A DNA stretch of 64,000 nt, taken from positions 137,643,296 to 137,707,295 of the forward strand of contig CM041776.1 in the NCBI GenBank assembly GCA_023374045.1, read 5' to 3'. The DNA is from Limonium bicolor (lineage: Eukaryota; Streptophyta; Magnoliopsida; Caryophyllales; Plumbaginaceae). The notes below the pieces were generated by a model. The model saw only the letters and a program-made list of their open reading frames with translations, did not search any database and was not told where the DNA came from. The translations under genes and the position numbers were made by a program. This document shows, piece after piece, positions 10,898 to 21,366 of this stretch; position 1 is the first letter of the stretch, and the number at the start of each line of letters is the position of its first letter.

Positions 10898-12097
10898 TTA
10901 ATTTATCCTTCCTTTTTCTGATCCACTTACCTCAAAAGCTTCTTTAACCCTTCTTACCATCCCGTCTTGTCTTATAAACTCCTGCACAAACTCCCTATAC
11001 TTATACTCTCTATAAAGAGGACCGTGGTTCTCATCAACAAGATCCTCCACCGGACCAATAACCATCTCCTCATCCGGCCCATAAAACATCGCGAACGACA
11101 CTCTCAACTTATCTTTATTGGTGACCGCCCTATGAAGCACGCTCTTGTACCTCGCGTTACTCAACACCTGCAACTGGTCACCCAAGTTGATAATGAATGA
11201 GTTTGGGACCGGTTCGACGGTGACCCATTGGTTGTTGTTAAGCATGACTTGAAGTCCGCAAACGCCGTCGGTTTGTAGAAGGACTGTTAGAGTGTTTAGA
11301 TCGGTGTGAGGTGCTAAGCCTAAGGTGAGTTCCGGGTTTGGACATGGTGGGTAGTAGTTTGCTTGAGCTCTTCGTCGCGGGTTGTTGCCATGGAGTGTTT
11401 TGAGGTAGTCTTTGTCTAGGCCGAGACTGAGGGATATCAAGCTCAGAAGGTGGGTTATGAGGGAGTCGATTTGCTGAGCATATTTCAAAACTACGTCCCT
11501 GTATATGGATATTAATTAGTTTTAAGATGGGATCTAATAAGATTGGAGTGTGATAATAAATGGGTAAAAGCTGGCAGATCGATATTGAATCTTAATTTCG
11601 GTGAAGATGATCAACTACCTATATCGAACCGGTTTCTTGGGCAATGGATCGGTGAAATCCACATCAGGATGCCAACTGTGATAGAACACTTCACTCCACA
11701 TCGAGATCTTTCCATCTCCAGGAACCTTAAGTTGTCGACTATAAAGACGGCAGTCCTTTTTAACATCTTCTGAGAAAAACTTGGACTTCTGCTCTGGCGG
11801 GAGTTCCATTAGCTCTTTCACTGCTTCAAGCATCTCGGTACACAGACCTTCAGGGACGCCGTGGTTGATGATCTGGAAAAATCCGTACTCCTCGCAAGCC
11901 CTGGAGATCTCTTCCACTAGCTTCGGGGAGTACGGCCCAGATGACAGGTCGGGTTTCATCATGTCAATGAGCGGGATGGAGTTGAGCTGTGGTGTGACTT
12001 GAGAGAGGTGAGGTCGAAGTGTCTCCGGGAGAGTGAATGTGGGTGTGATATGGGATAGTGGAGTTGGGTCCTTCACCCATTGGAATGAGTTCATCAT
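10898..12097 (-). CDS. Fe(II)/2-oxoglutarate dioxygenase, DMR6/H6H-like (DOXC class), two exons
   Basis: Two exons (12097-11619 and 11498-10898) join to a 359-residue protein, the usual length for plant soluble 2OG dioxygenases. The intron is GT-AG and splits an Arg codon (residue 160), restoring the conserved VRYRDVVLKYA segment. The N-terminal DIOX_N part has IPLIDM and YGFFQIINHGVP. The C-terminal 2OG-FeII_Oxy part has NYYPPCP, the iron ligands H224-x-D226 and H282, and the 2OG-binding R292-x-S294. Enzymes of this class hydroxylate or desaturate small metabolites (flavonoids, salicylate, alkaloids, hormones) in the cytosol. The sequence does not settle the substrate; overall pattern suggests DMR6-like or hyoscyamine-6-hydroxylase-like rather than GA or ACC oxidases. 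The start is the first of two Met codons. No frameshift or missing catalytic residue is seen, so it is probably functional. Confidence 0.93.
11499..11618 (-). other. Intron of the dioxygenase gene (120 bp, phase 2)
   Basis: On the minus strand the donor is TATAG|GTAGTT and the acceptor is ATACAG|GGACGT. Without splicing the first exon runs into TAG at 11615-11617. With it the frame continues through the conserved segment before NYYPPCP. Confidence 0.9.
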
Positions 12098-12102
12098 CTT
12101 GG

Positions 12103-12176
12103 GAGTTTACAGTATGATTTGTGTTCTGGGCAGCGGGTGAGTTTACAGTACGATTTGTGTTCGATCTGGGCAGCGG
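12103..12176. repeat. Tandem duplication just upstream of the dioxygenase start
   Basis: Two adjacent copies (12103-12138 and 12139-12176) of GAGTTTACAGTA-x-GATTTGTGTT, followed by a TGGGCAGCGG block. The second has GATC inserted before TGGGCAGCGG. They end 6 bp from the ATG on the minus strand, so they would lie in the 5' UTR or core promoter. Confidence 0.8.
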
Positions 12177-12444
12177 AAGTGTAATCTAATCATGATGCTT
12201 TTGCCACCAAACCTTGATCTACCCTTCAAAGCTAGATCTCTACCAGATTAACATTATTATTTATTAAAACCGTCTACCCTTCAACACAGAAGGATATTAA
12301 AATTACTATAAAGTACATCACAGCATTCCATATTTACACAAAACGAGAGGAACAGGGCCGATCTTACGGTGTCATCGCTTATTTCAGATCCTTTTTTTTT
12401 TTAAATCTAATGGTTTATATTCAATATGAAGTATCTAAGCTATA

Positions 12445-13343
12445 CTGACAATTTGGGTCGATGGGTCGGGTAGATATCAACCCTAATTTAACCCATTTAA
12501 AATATCATTAATCCAACCCAATCCAAAAATAAATGGGTCAAAAAATCATGACCCTAACCCAATCCATTTAAAATCCTTAGACCCTAACCCAACCCACCTA
12601 ACCCATTTTTTTAAACAAACACAATACGTATTACTTAATATAGTCATAAATGTCAAAATTCACGAGATGAAATTGTATAAATTTAGTACAACAACTTCGA
12701 TAGACCACTTTTCAAAGTACATAAGCTACTTGTCACAGCCTCTAGATAGCATTATATAATATATTTAATTCATATAATCACATCCCCTTGATATATATAT
12801 ATACTACTTTTGTTCACCCTCCTACATCATCTAAACATACTAGTTGTGTTGTATCAGTTAGAAAAAAACCCAAAACAGATATCATTCATAAAAAACAACA
12901 TCCTGGAGTAGTTATCTTAACATCAACAACTGCAGAGCTGGTCGAGTCAAACTAAACAAATAAGAAGTAAAGACAAAACTCTCAAAATAATTGTTTGATA
13001 TGCAGAACTGGTTGGGTCGTTTAATTGATTAACGTAATGAAGTGTGTGATGTTTTTAAAGGTTGAATAGTTTAACTATACTTGGGTTGATTTGTAATATA
13101 TATTTTTTATTTAGGGCTAAGGCATAGTTTGGTATGAAAATAATATATATATTATTAATAAATATATTTTCGGGTTTCGGGTTGGGTCATGGGTTTGGAT
13201 CTCTACCATAATCCAACCCACTAAATTAGCTTATTACACTAACCCAACCCAAAATAGAAATGGGTCAATAATTAAGACCCAATCCCGTAAAATTATGGGT
13301 TGGGTTCGGGCTGGATTTCGGGTTGGGTTAAAATTGTCAGGTC
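12445..13343. mobile_element. Non-autonomous DNA transposon / MITE-like element, ~900 bp
   Basis: The stretch starts CTGACAATTT and ends AAATTGTCAG, a perfect 10 bp terminal inverted repeat. Both ends continue into matching GGGTT/AACCC-rich inverted sequence (multiple AACCCAACCC at 12480-12610 and GGGTTGGGT at 13160-13335). The middle is AT-rich with no coding frame. The superfamily is not clear and a target-site duplication is not obvious. The GGGTT-rich arms are not telomeric repeats. Confidence 0.65.
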
Positions 13344-13752
13344 TAATATGAGGGTATAAGTGTAAATTGTCAGAGGGATAGATTCATAAACTTCCCAATT
13401 TTTTTTGAAACATAAACTTCGCAAATTACAAAACTACCGACTCTTTTAGTTTTCCCCCAATTTCTTTAACGTACTCCCAAACCAAAATTGATTCTCTCTC
13501 ATGAAGGTTTCCATGTTGTGAAGCAAATTTGCACATACCTCTTTGCCTCTCAATAATGACTATTTTTCCCATCACATTGCAGGTGATATTTAAAGTTTAC
13601 AATCTGCCACTTTTTTTCTTCAGGGGTAGTTTATATAATTTTACAAAAATTATTCCAAATACAACAAAATAAAAATAATTACAAAAAATTATAAAATTAA
13701 TAAAATTATAAAAAGAAATTAAAACATATATAAAATTGAAATAAAGTTAATT
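13344..13752. other. AT-rich spacer, no gene seen
   Basis: Sequence between the MITE-like element and the LTR that begins at 13753. It is A/T-rich with homopolymer runs and has no recognisable feature. Confidence 0.4.
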
Positions 13753-13865
13753 TGTAACACCCTGGATTTTTCCTTAAATGAAAGAGCGTGTCGACACGGA
13801 TCTAACACCGCAAACAGATTTTAAAATGGACTTCAAACGAGTCCTAAAACTGAAAAAGTAGCTTT

Positions 13866-14104
13866 GTCCGAACTTGTGGCCGGCGTTGATGTTTGGACAC
13901 AAGCCGAAAAGAAAATGTCCTGAGAAAACCCGAGTGTCCGAACTTGTGTCCAGACATTGATGTTCAGACACAAGTCGAGAGTTTGAAAACAGAAGGTAAA
14001 AGCGTCCAAACTTGTGTCCGGACATTGATGTTCGGACACAAGTTGAGTGTTTAAACATATAGACGTCCGAACATGTGTCCGCACATGTAAGTTCGGACAC
14101 AAGT
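13866..14104. repeat. Hairpin array, GTCCGAAC-type arms, left part
   Basis: Four imperfect hairpins with GTCC starting near 13866, 13936, 14004 and 14065. Each has an arm like GTCCGAACTTGTG, a centre with (T)CC-x-G, and a return arm like GTTCGGACACAAG. The array is cut at 14104 by the solo LTR and continues at 18016. Confidence 0.85.
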
Positions 14105-17100
14105 TGTAACACCCCTACTACGCACTTAACAGTTAACCGAAATCGCAGCAGAAATAAACAACTAAACAATAACTAAACGGGTTGGTGTTACACGCCGTTA
14201 ACCACCCACGTGGCTAACAAGGCAGAATAAATACAAGTTGTACCGGTCTGATGATCAGACTCCCGAGCATAGAACTAATAACCATAAATACATAATATAC
14301 AATACCGAGTATTTACTTACATCCATCACTGTAAACTGTAAATATACCGCAACTATAACAACAACAGATCCAAAATATACCGCCACTGTAACAACAACGG
14401 ATCCAAAATATACCGCCACGGGAGCACAGGCGCATCCCGGGCCCAACATCCAAAATAAACCAAAAGTATTCATAACCTAAGATCTAAAGCCATTCCGCTT
14501 CTTCGATCCTCTTCCTGCAAATAAATATGGAGCCCCCGAGGGGGTCTGCAACCCTTAGCTGGTATGGTTAACGCGCAGCCCATCAGCAACCGGGATACGC
14601 GCAACTACTTGTCATGATAACATGACATTGATTTTAAACAAACAATATAAATATAGCATAGCAAGGGATATTGCATAGCACAACAACACACACAACATAA
14701 CAAGAACGGTTCACTTTAGGAACCAAACCAACATAGTCATATCACATGAAGAGCCTAGAGAATGTTGCCAAACTCATGCTAAGCTCGTTACATAACTCGT
14801 TACCATCCTGTTAGATTGAACGAATAACTTATTCTCAAGGTGCGTCGGATATAGTGATCCAAGCATACCGAACAAACATAGTATGCCCCTGTGGCCCGAC
14901 GTGAGTCAGTAAAATAGCCTTGGATAAGCTAAAGGGTAGGTTGGAAACCAAAATGGAAAACAACCATAACATACAAAGAGAATCGAACCGGTTATGACAT
15001 CGACTCCCATACTCACACGCGTGGCCGGAACTACCGGACTCCTCACTTCCCCGGTTAGCACTTGTTAGAAGTCCCATTTTGAAACTTACAAGAATTCACA
15101 CAAGTGTTTAGGTCAATTAGACACACACACAAGGGAAATGAGACAACTCACCATCAAATATAACAACTGTAAACTCATTTCATGACTTAAGTCTTACAAG
15201 GTCGTAACACACAGAAAAACAAACAACACATAAGCCGGTGTAAACCGGTAGGCAACAGACTGCAAGAAAACCATACCTTGGTCCCTGCTTCGATTGGTTT
15301 CCACCGTAGGCAACTCCTATACACATTTAGTAACGTCGGTTAATTACCGTACTTGACTTATAGTTAGCTAATTACTTTTCATAATTATATTATATACTTT
15401 CACATTTTACCTACACTTATTCACCCTCCTAATGGTCATTAAAAGTCATCAAACAACTCCTAACAATCATATATTATCATTAACATTCAAATCCCCACCT
15501 TGGAAATGCTTAAAAACACTCTCTGGGACATTTTTAGGGTGGTCCGGGTTTGTGTCCGAGTTTACAAACCCGGACCATATCATCGCATAACTCTGTGCCC
15601 TCTTTTTCACCTGGTACGGGTTTGTGTACCGGGATACAAACCCGGACCACATACAGATTTTACTCTCGGGTATGTTTTTGGGGTTGTCCGGGTTTAGGTA
15701 CTTGTTTGCAAACCCGGACCACTCCAGAATTAGTCCAGAACATTATTTTCCAGCCACTTTTCAACCTCCAAACCAAGCCTAACCTTCTCTTAATGTTTCT
15801 ACATAAATCCTAACATGTTTTAACACTAATTTGGCAGCTCAAACCTCTTCTAATTCCTTGTCTAATCCATCACCCAATTCTTGCAAAATTCACCAACACT
15901 TGTGATATCTTTTCCTTAAGTTCCTAAGTGTTGTTCCACACCTATGACAACAACTAGCCCAAAATGTTTTCTCACCTCTATAACATCATCTCCCAAGCAT
16001 CTTTTCTTACTAACCCAAACTCTTTAATGCCACGCCTTGAAATTTCTCCACAAGTTTACACCTATTCCTTACAACACCTTACTTCCTCATTGTTTACCAA
16101 AACTTGCATAAATCCTTAACACAATCTCACCATGATTTTGATGTATCCCAAAACACTCATTTGATTTCTAAAACCTCCTAAATAATGCCTAAATCCTTTT
16201 AGCACTCTAGAACACCTTAATACATGTTTTCTTCTCTCGCAAAACACTTATTCATTCCTAACCCTTCCTAGTTCACCAAAACTCATTTAAAACACTTAGA
16301 ATCCCTTGTACATTATCCAAATTTTGACATGGGTTCTACTAGCACATTGTTACACCAAAACACATAGTTTTCACCATTAAACATCCAAGAACACTCAAAT
16401 CCATCAAGAACATTCTTATTCACAAAACTTCACCCAAACTACACTACATCATAATATAGTGCATAATTTAAATTGCTTGGCACTTAGGCCCTTAAATTGC
16501 ATAAACCATAAACACTGAATTTCCCACATTATATTTGCCTTTGACCTGCAAATACATACAACAACACATATGCCCTTAATAATCCCCTTGAGAGCATTTT
16601 ACTAACTCATTTACCGTTAGCTCCTTAAGTAGTTTTAATAAGCAACATAAGCTCATTTTTCCTAACGCATCAAACTACACTAGGTTAGCATATTTACCTC
16701 TTTTCCTTCACAAGTTTTTCACTTATTTCTCCTTGCTCCTTCTTTGATTAAAAACCGGCAAGGCTTTAGTTGCTTGTCAACTTCTAATCAATATACAAGC
16801 AATGTAATGAGTATTCAAGCTTCATGCTTAATCTCATTATAAACCCTAGGTTATATATTGTCTAAAAACATTAAGATAGTTGTTTTACCTTGGAAATGGA
16901 AGAGAGTTTGAATATGTGGCAAGAAAGGACTCCACCAAGCCCTTGGAAGATTAAAATGAAGCTAGAACAAAGCAAGATAAAGACACCATCAATGGTGATT
17001 TTCGGCCAACATCAAAACAAGAGGAAAATGGAATTTTCTTTGGTTTTTCCTTACCTTGAAGCAAAGGGGATCAACAAGGAACAAAAAGATGAGCTCAAGC

Positions 17101-17989
17101 TCCTCCCATGGTGTTTCTTCTTGGCACCAAAATGGTGGTTTTGGAACTTTGAAAAGATAGAGTTGAAGAGCTTGGCAAGACTAAGAGAATGGTGGTCTTG
17201 GTTTTTGATTTGGTATATGGAGCTAGGATTTACAAGAGTTCAAAGTTGGAGAATGGTGTGTGAGCTGTAGCAAAACCGATGGAGAAGAGAGGATGCAGGT
17301 TGGACACGGTGGGAAATGAGAAAGGAAGAAGAGAATGAAGAGAGAGGTAAGTTTTAAAGATATTTAAGTAAAAAGGTGAATAGTGAATTTACTTACTTTT
17401 GCTTTCTTCTTTATTTAGTTTGTTAAGTGTGGTGAGTCACACATGGAGAACGTACCCCCTTAGTCAAATGGGTGTTTTATGGTCTTTGTTGACCATCTAA
17501 TTGACTTTCATTGACCAAAGTCTTAAACTAGCACTATTTGGTTACTATTCACTAACCAAGGCATATAATTGTGAAATGTTTGATTTCCCATTGATTTAGA
17601 CTTCCTAATGTGATACTAAGTAGCACACATGTTAATTAAAGTAATGATGGATATTTAGCCATTCAAAACCCATTTACAAGACATTTTTCAAAAATGTGCT
17701 TTAAGACTCCTTAAAGCACATTTTGTGTTTTAACTTGTTTTCAAGCTTGGTTTTCTTTGGTAATTGGTTTAATATGTTCATTAACATATAAATAAGGCCT
17801 TGATAAGCTTATTAGGTCTTAACCAAACTTATCCCAAGCTTAGAGCACATTTTCGCCCATATTGCCTTTAAGGTATTTATTTGTGTTTTCTATGGTTTAA
17901 ATTGTTTACTAATGTTTCTAAGGCACTTTTTAGCCTTATTATACAGTAGTTTAATGTTTAAACAACATATAAAGGTTTGGGGTATTTCA
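14105..17989 (-). mobile_element. Solo LTR, 3885 bp, target duplication CAAGT
   Basis: It starts TGTAACACCCC and ends GGGGTATTTCA, flanked by CAAGT at 14100-14104 and 17990-17994. No internal region or second LTR accompanies it, so it is a solo LTR from LTR-LTR recombination. On the minus strand it aligns with the 3' LTR of element A at 32364 onward (TGAAATACCCCAAAC start; shared AAAACCAAGCTTGAAAACAA and AAAGCACATTTTTGAAAAA blocks). It carries its own hairpin array (15541-15720) and stem-loop/acceptor module (14515-14564). The 126-codon frame at 16890-17270 has no domain signature. Confidence 0.9.
15541..15720. repeat. Three 36-nt hairpins at exact 72-nt spacing
   Basis: Hairpins start at 15541, 15613 and 15685. 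Each is 36 nt, with arms GG(T/A)CCGGGTTTGT-like and ACAAACCCGGACC and a ~10 nt loop; the outer bases of the third differ. The 36 nt spacers resemble one another (CTCTCGGGTAT and TTTTTGGGG blocks). Confidence 0.9.
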
Positions 17990-18015
17990 CAAGTTGCGAT
18001 AAAAATTCAATACGT

Positions 18016-18202
18016 GGTCCGAATATTGGTCCTAACATGTGAGTTCGGACCATTGCCGAGACTTACATTTCAGACCTGTCCTCGCATGATGTCCGAACAT
18101 GTAAGTTCGGACAGATGTTCAGACACACTCAAATACCGAAAAACAAAAACGCTCTCGGGGCCTGTCCGAACATGATGTCCGGACGGACGTTCGGACAGGT
18201 CC
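18016..18202. repeat. Hairpin array, right part
   Basis: Continuation of the 13866-14104 array after the solo LTR. Three hairpins begin near 18016, 18077 and 18162. The last has a perfect 11 bp stem, CCTGTCCGAAC with GTTCGGACAGG, around a loop containing GTCCGGAC. Confidence 0.85.
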
Positions 18203-18590
18203 AGAGTTGTGAAAATCAAAACAAAAACAGAGTTAGAAAAAGGCACATAATGGCTACAAATTGATGTCAATGGATAGGGAATATTTTTATAAACACGTAT
18301 AGCATATGATACCATAGAACACAGCGGAAAAAAAATTTGATATCAACACATAATAATCTCAAACTGAATTGTAATTGTCATGTAATGTAAACTTAAAACT
18401 GCAGCGGAAAAATCAATCCAACCCGGCGTTACTGCCGCACTCAATACCCATTGAGTGCTTACGCATTATTCAACAACTCCAAAAATAAATATCTCAAATC
18501 ATTGTAAACTCAACATAATGTCTCAAAATAATTCCAACTCCTACAACTAAGTGATAGCGCGTTTCTCAACCCAACCTCAACGATTCACAC

Positions 18591-18649
18591 CTACAATCAG
18601 AAAACAATATACAAACGAAAGGGACCACATAAATCAGTGAAGCTGAGTA
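18591..18649 (-). promoter_or_regulatory. Conserved LTR stem-loop plus acceptor-like CAG/TAG|G
   Basis: Read on the minus strand: TACTCAGCTTCACTGA, then YCC, then a pyrimidine-rich tract ending TTGTAG|GTGTG. The same layout occurs in four other LTR families in this window. Its role as a 3' splice site or processing signal is inferred. Confidence 0.4.
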
Positions 18650-20174
18650 AATTCTACCTCATTACGTAAAATACATTTTCAAACATTTTTAATGATCAAA
18701 CAATGAATATGAACAACAGTTCCTCATAAAACACTTCATTCGCCAACAAATCATATATAGAACCAAAATTTTAAGGGGAGATTTCAGCAGGAAACAACCA
18801 CAAGTTATCACAAAACAGTCATGAATGGACTGCAATCACCATACCCCTCACCCTAAGTCCTTAAGTGTGTACACCCCCTATAATCATCAGTCTATAGAGT
18901 AGATCATAGAGCTTAATTGTAGTCATTGTTTGCAGTGCAAAAGAAATATATATAATCAGGGTACAATGTAGCAAATAATCAACTCATGGTAAGGGTCTAG
19001 AGAACCAACAAGGTGTAGTCAGGGAGCACCAAGAACCCCAGTTGTCAAAATAAAATCAGGGAGCACCAAAAGCCCCAACAAGTAATTAGATTCCAGTGAA
19101 AGGCTCCCAAAACAAAATCCATCTCCAATTGTAAAATTCCACAGTTAATTCATAACTCGTTGAACACAATTCCAATCCACCAATCCCAATTTAGGGTTTT
19201 CAAAATATCTTTTGATGAATAAAATTCACGCCAACAAAACAACCATGAGCATAGAATTTACCTGATTATTCACGTGACTCAGGAAGCAAATTCAACACTA
19301 TCACTGGAAGCGCTCGTCGTTGATTTCAGTGTCTAGATTGATAATAATCAACAATCAGAACTCACCAATCACATCTGAAAATAAATTAAGACTCTATCCA
19401 AGTAATAGACCTTACCCTCCTTAATCTCTAAACCGGCACCAGGGAAGAACTTCAAGAAATCAGGAAGGAACGAGAAATTATGTATTGGGGAAGGAAGAGC
19501 GTAGAAGCGTCGCGATGAAGAAGAAGGGAGTGAGGATCGTCATTTAAATAGACTATTATTAGTATTTAGGAAATAATCAATATTGTAATTTATTTGAGAG
19601 AAGAGAATAATTGTAAGTGACCAATAGGAAGGAAGTAAGAGGAATTAAATAATGAAATAAAATGGAGTGAGGAATAAAATTGATCGATCAATCAGAAAGA
19701 GATAACTGTGATCGTGGTTATCTTTAAGAAGAAATTTTTATCTAAAAGGAAATAAATTATTATTGGGTAAATAATTCGGAAAGGAATTAGGTGATCGTTG
19801 TAATGCCGGTAGAACATGGAATATTAGTATTAAAATAATTCAGGAAAAGATAATAGGAGTGTATGGTAATTATAGTAAATTTGGAAAGAACAAGAATAGG
19901 TATGATGATTAGTTTAACTTCCCTGGGCCCAAATAATAATACTAATCCTCGGACTAGTCTCACTGTTCTATGACCGTTCCAGAATAATGATTAACTTCCT
20001 CATACCAACTATATAATATGCATTTCTTAACTTGAAAATTCACGGGTATTTCATCACAACCCCCTTAATAGGAAGCTTTGCCCTCGAACCTAAAACTTAA
20101 CCATCAAATGAAACAGTTGCTGACTCTGAAATGATCTATACCAATTCCACGTTGACTTAAGTTATTACCTGGTC

Positions 20175-20844
20175 GAAGAATTATGGGTACTTCTTTCTCA
20201 TCTCCTCCACAACCTCCCACGTTGCCTCCTCTGTCCCATGATTAAACCATCGGACTTGACCATACGAGTGGACTTTGATCGGGTCTCCTTGGTCTTGGTA
20301 TCTATGACTTTGATAGGATATTCCTCATAAGACAAATTCTGCTCCAATTTTAACACCTCTGGCTGTAAAACATGGGACGGGTCGGGGATATACCGCTTCA
20401 ACTGAGACACATGGAAGACGTTGTGAACTTTCTCCAGTTCACAAGGGTGTGCCAACCTGTAGGCTACCTTCCCAATCCTTTCCAGGACTTCTTAGGGTAC
20501 CACAAACTTAGGACATAGCTTCCCTTTCTTCCCGAATCTGTTAGCCCTCTCACAGGAGACACCTTCAGGAAACTTTATCTCCCACTTCGAATTCTATCAA
20601 CCTCAGCTTTAGATCTGCATAGGACTTCTGCCCGTCCTGAGCTACTTTCACACGGCCCTGAATGATTTGAACCTGCTCCATAGTCTCCTCTAACAATTGA
20701 GGACCCAATACTACTGTCTCACTTATCGCTCCAGCATAGCGGGTTTCTACACTTCCTCCCGTACAAGGCTTCATAAGGAGCCATCTTGATACTAGCATGA
20801 TAGCTATTAGTATACGAGAATTCCACTAAATGTAACATGTCTGC
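20175..20844 (-). pseudogene. Ty3/gypsy integrase C-terminal remnant
   Basis: On the minus strand, segments of one integrase can be followed through shifting frames: [16 protein letters not shown] and [17 protein letters not shown] (core end), KVHNVFHVSQLKRY (C-terminal domain), and a chromodomain-like end with TEEATWEVVEE in another frame. It is cut at 20844 by the sequence starting TGATAAGTGCG, and at least two frameshifts are present. Reverse transcriptase is absent. The 13753-20053 LTR lies directly downstream. Confidence 0.85.
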
Positions 20845-21116
20845 TGATAAGTGCGAAACATATAGACTTTTAGGTTTTAAATACCTTATAACTTGCAACA
20901 CTTTAGGCAATGTTTCCCACTTGTTATGTGAATTTTCTTGGATTTATGTTTTGATATGAACTGATATATTTTATGTATGAAATGCAGAAAAAGGCCTTGG
21001 AATCACATAGTACACTTCACAAGCTTCACAATGCAACAAACGGGGATCAAATCAGAGCTCAAACGAAGAATCTGGAGCCTGTCGAAGTTTGCATAGAAAG
21101 CAGAAAAAAATACACA

Positions 21117-21260
21117 CGTCCGGACCTGTGTCTGGACATGCAGGTCCGGACGCAACACATGTCTGACCCTATAGGTCCGGACACATGTCGACGAAGCATT
21201 TTTTCGCATAGTGTCGACATGTCCGAACCAGCAGGTCCGGACGCTGGTTCGGACATGTCG
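21117..21260. repeat. Hairpin cluster upstream of a TATA box
   Basis: Three hairpins: 21117-21152 (CGTCCGGACCTG arm), 21157-21188 (ACATGT ends) and 21215-21260. The last has a perfect 18 bp stem, CGACATGTCCGAACCAGC with its exact complement, and a 10 nt loop AGGTCCGGAC. They lie about 100 bp upstream of TATAAATA. Confidence 0.9.
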
Positions 21261-21358
21261 GTAAAAGCAGCAAACAACACAGCGTTGACACAGTTGGAAG
21301 GATAAATCAATTTTATCCTCTTCCACCGACTTACCCTTCCTTTTTACCCTAATATCAC

Positions 21359-21366
21359 TATAAATA
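21359..21366 (+). promoter_or_regulatory. Putative TATA box of an LTR promoter
   Basis: TATAAATA occurs in a C-rich context about 100 bp past the last hairpin, with A/C-rich leader-like sequence following. It is a good match to plant TATA boxes; no transcription data are available. Confidence 0.5.

Larger units (their letters stand above)
13753..20053 (-). mobile_element. 3' LTR of a Ty3/gypsy element, split by a solo LTR
   Basis: The plus-strand boundaries are TGTAACACC at 13753 and GGGTATTTCA ending at 20053; just outside is the complement of a polypurine tract (CCCCCTTAATAGG). Removing the inserted solo LTR (14105-17989) and one 5 bp duplication leaves about 2.4 kb. The joined sequence holds a hairpin array on both sides of the insertion (13866-14104 and 18016-18202). 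The pol remnant at 20175-20844 lies just outside the right boundary on the minus strand, so this is the 3' LTR. Bases 18215-20040 contain no gene. Confidence 0.75.

Noticed and set aside
13774..14169. 131- and 89-codon Cys-rich frames on the minus strand
   Set aside because: They are shadow frames of the GTCCGAAC hairpin array.
15541..15720. 36 nt repeats with 36 nt spacers resemble a CRISPR array
   Set aside because: The spacers resemble one another, the repeats are hairpins inside a plant LTR with target duplications, and there are no cas genes. The same layout occurs in other LTRs.
16890..17270. 126-codon frame with Trp-rich sequence in the solo LTR
   Set aside because: It has no domain and lies within an LTR whose relatives do not show the same frame as far as I can see.
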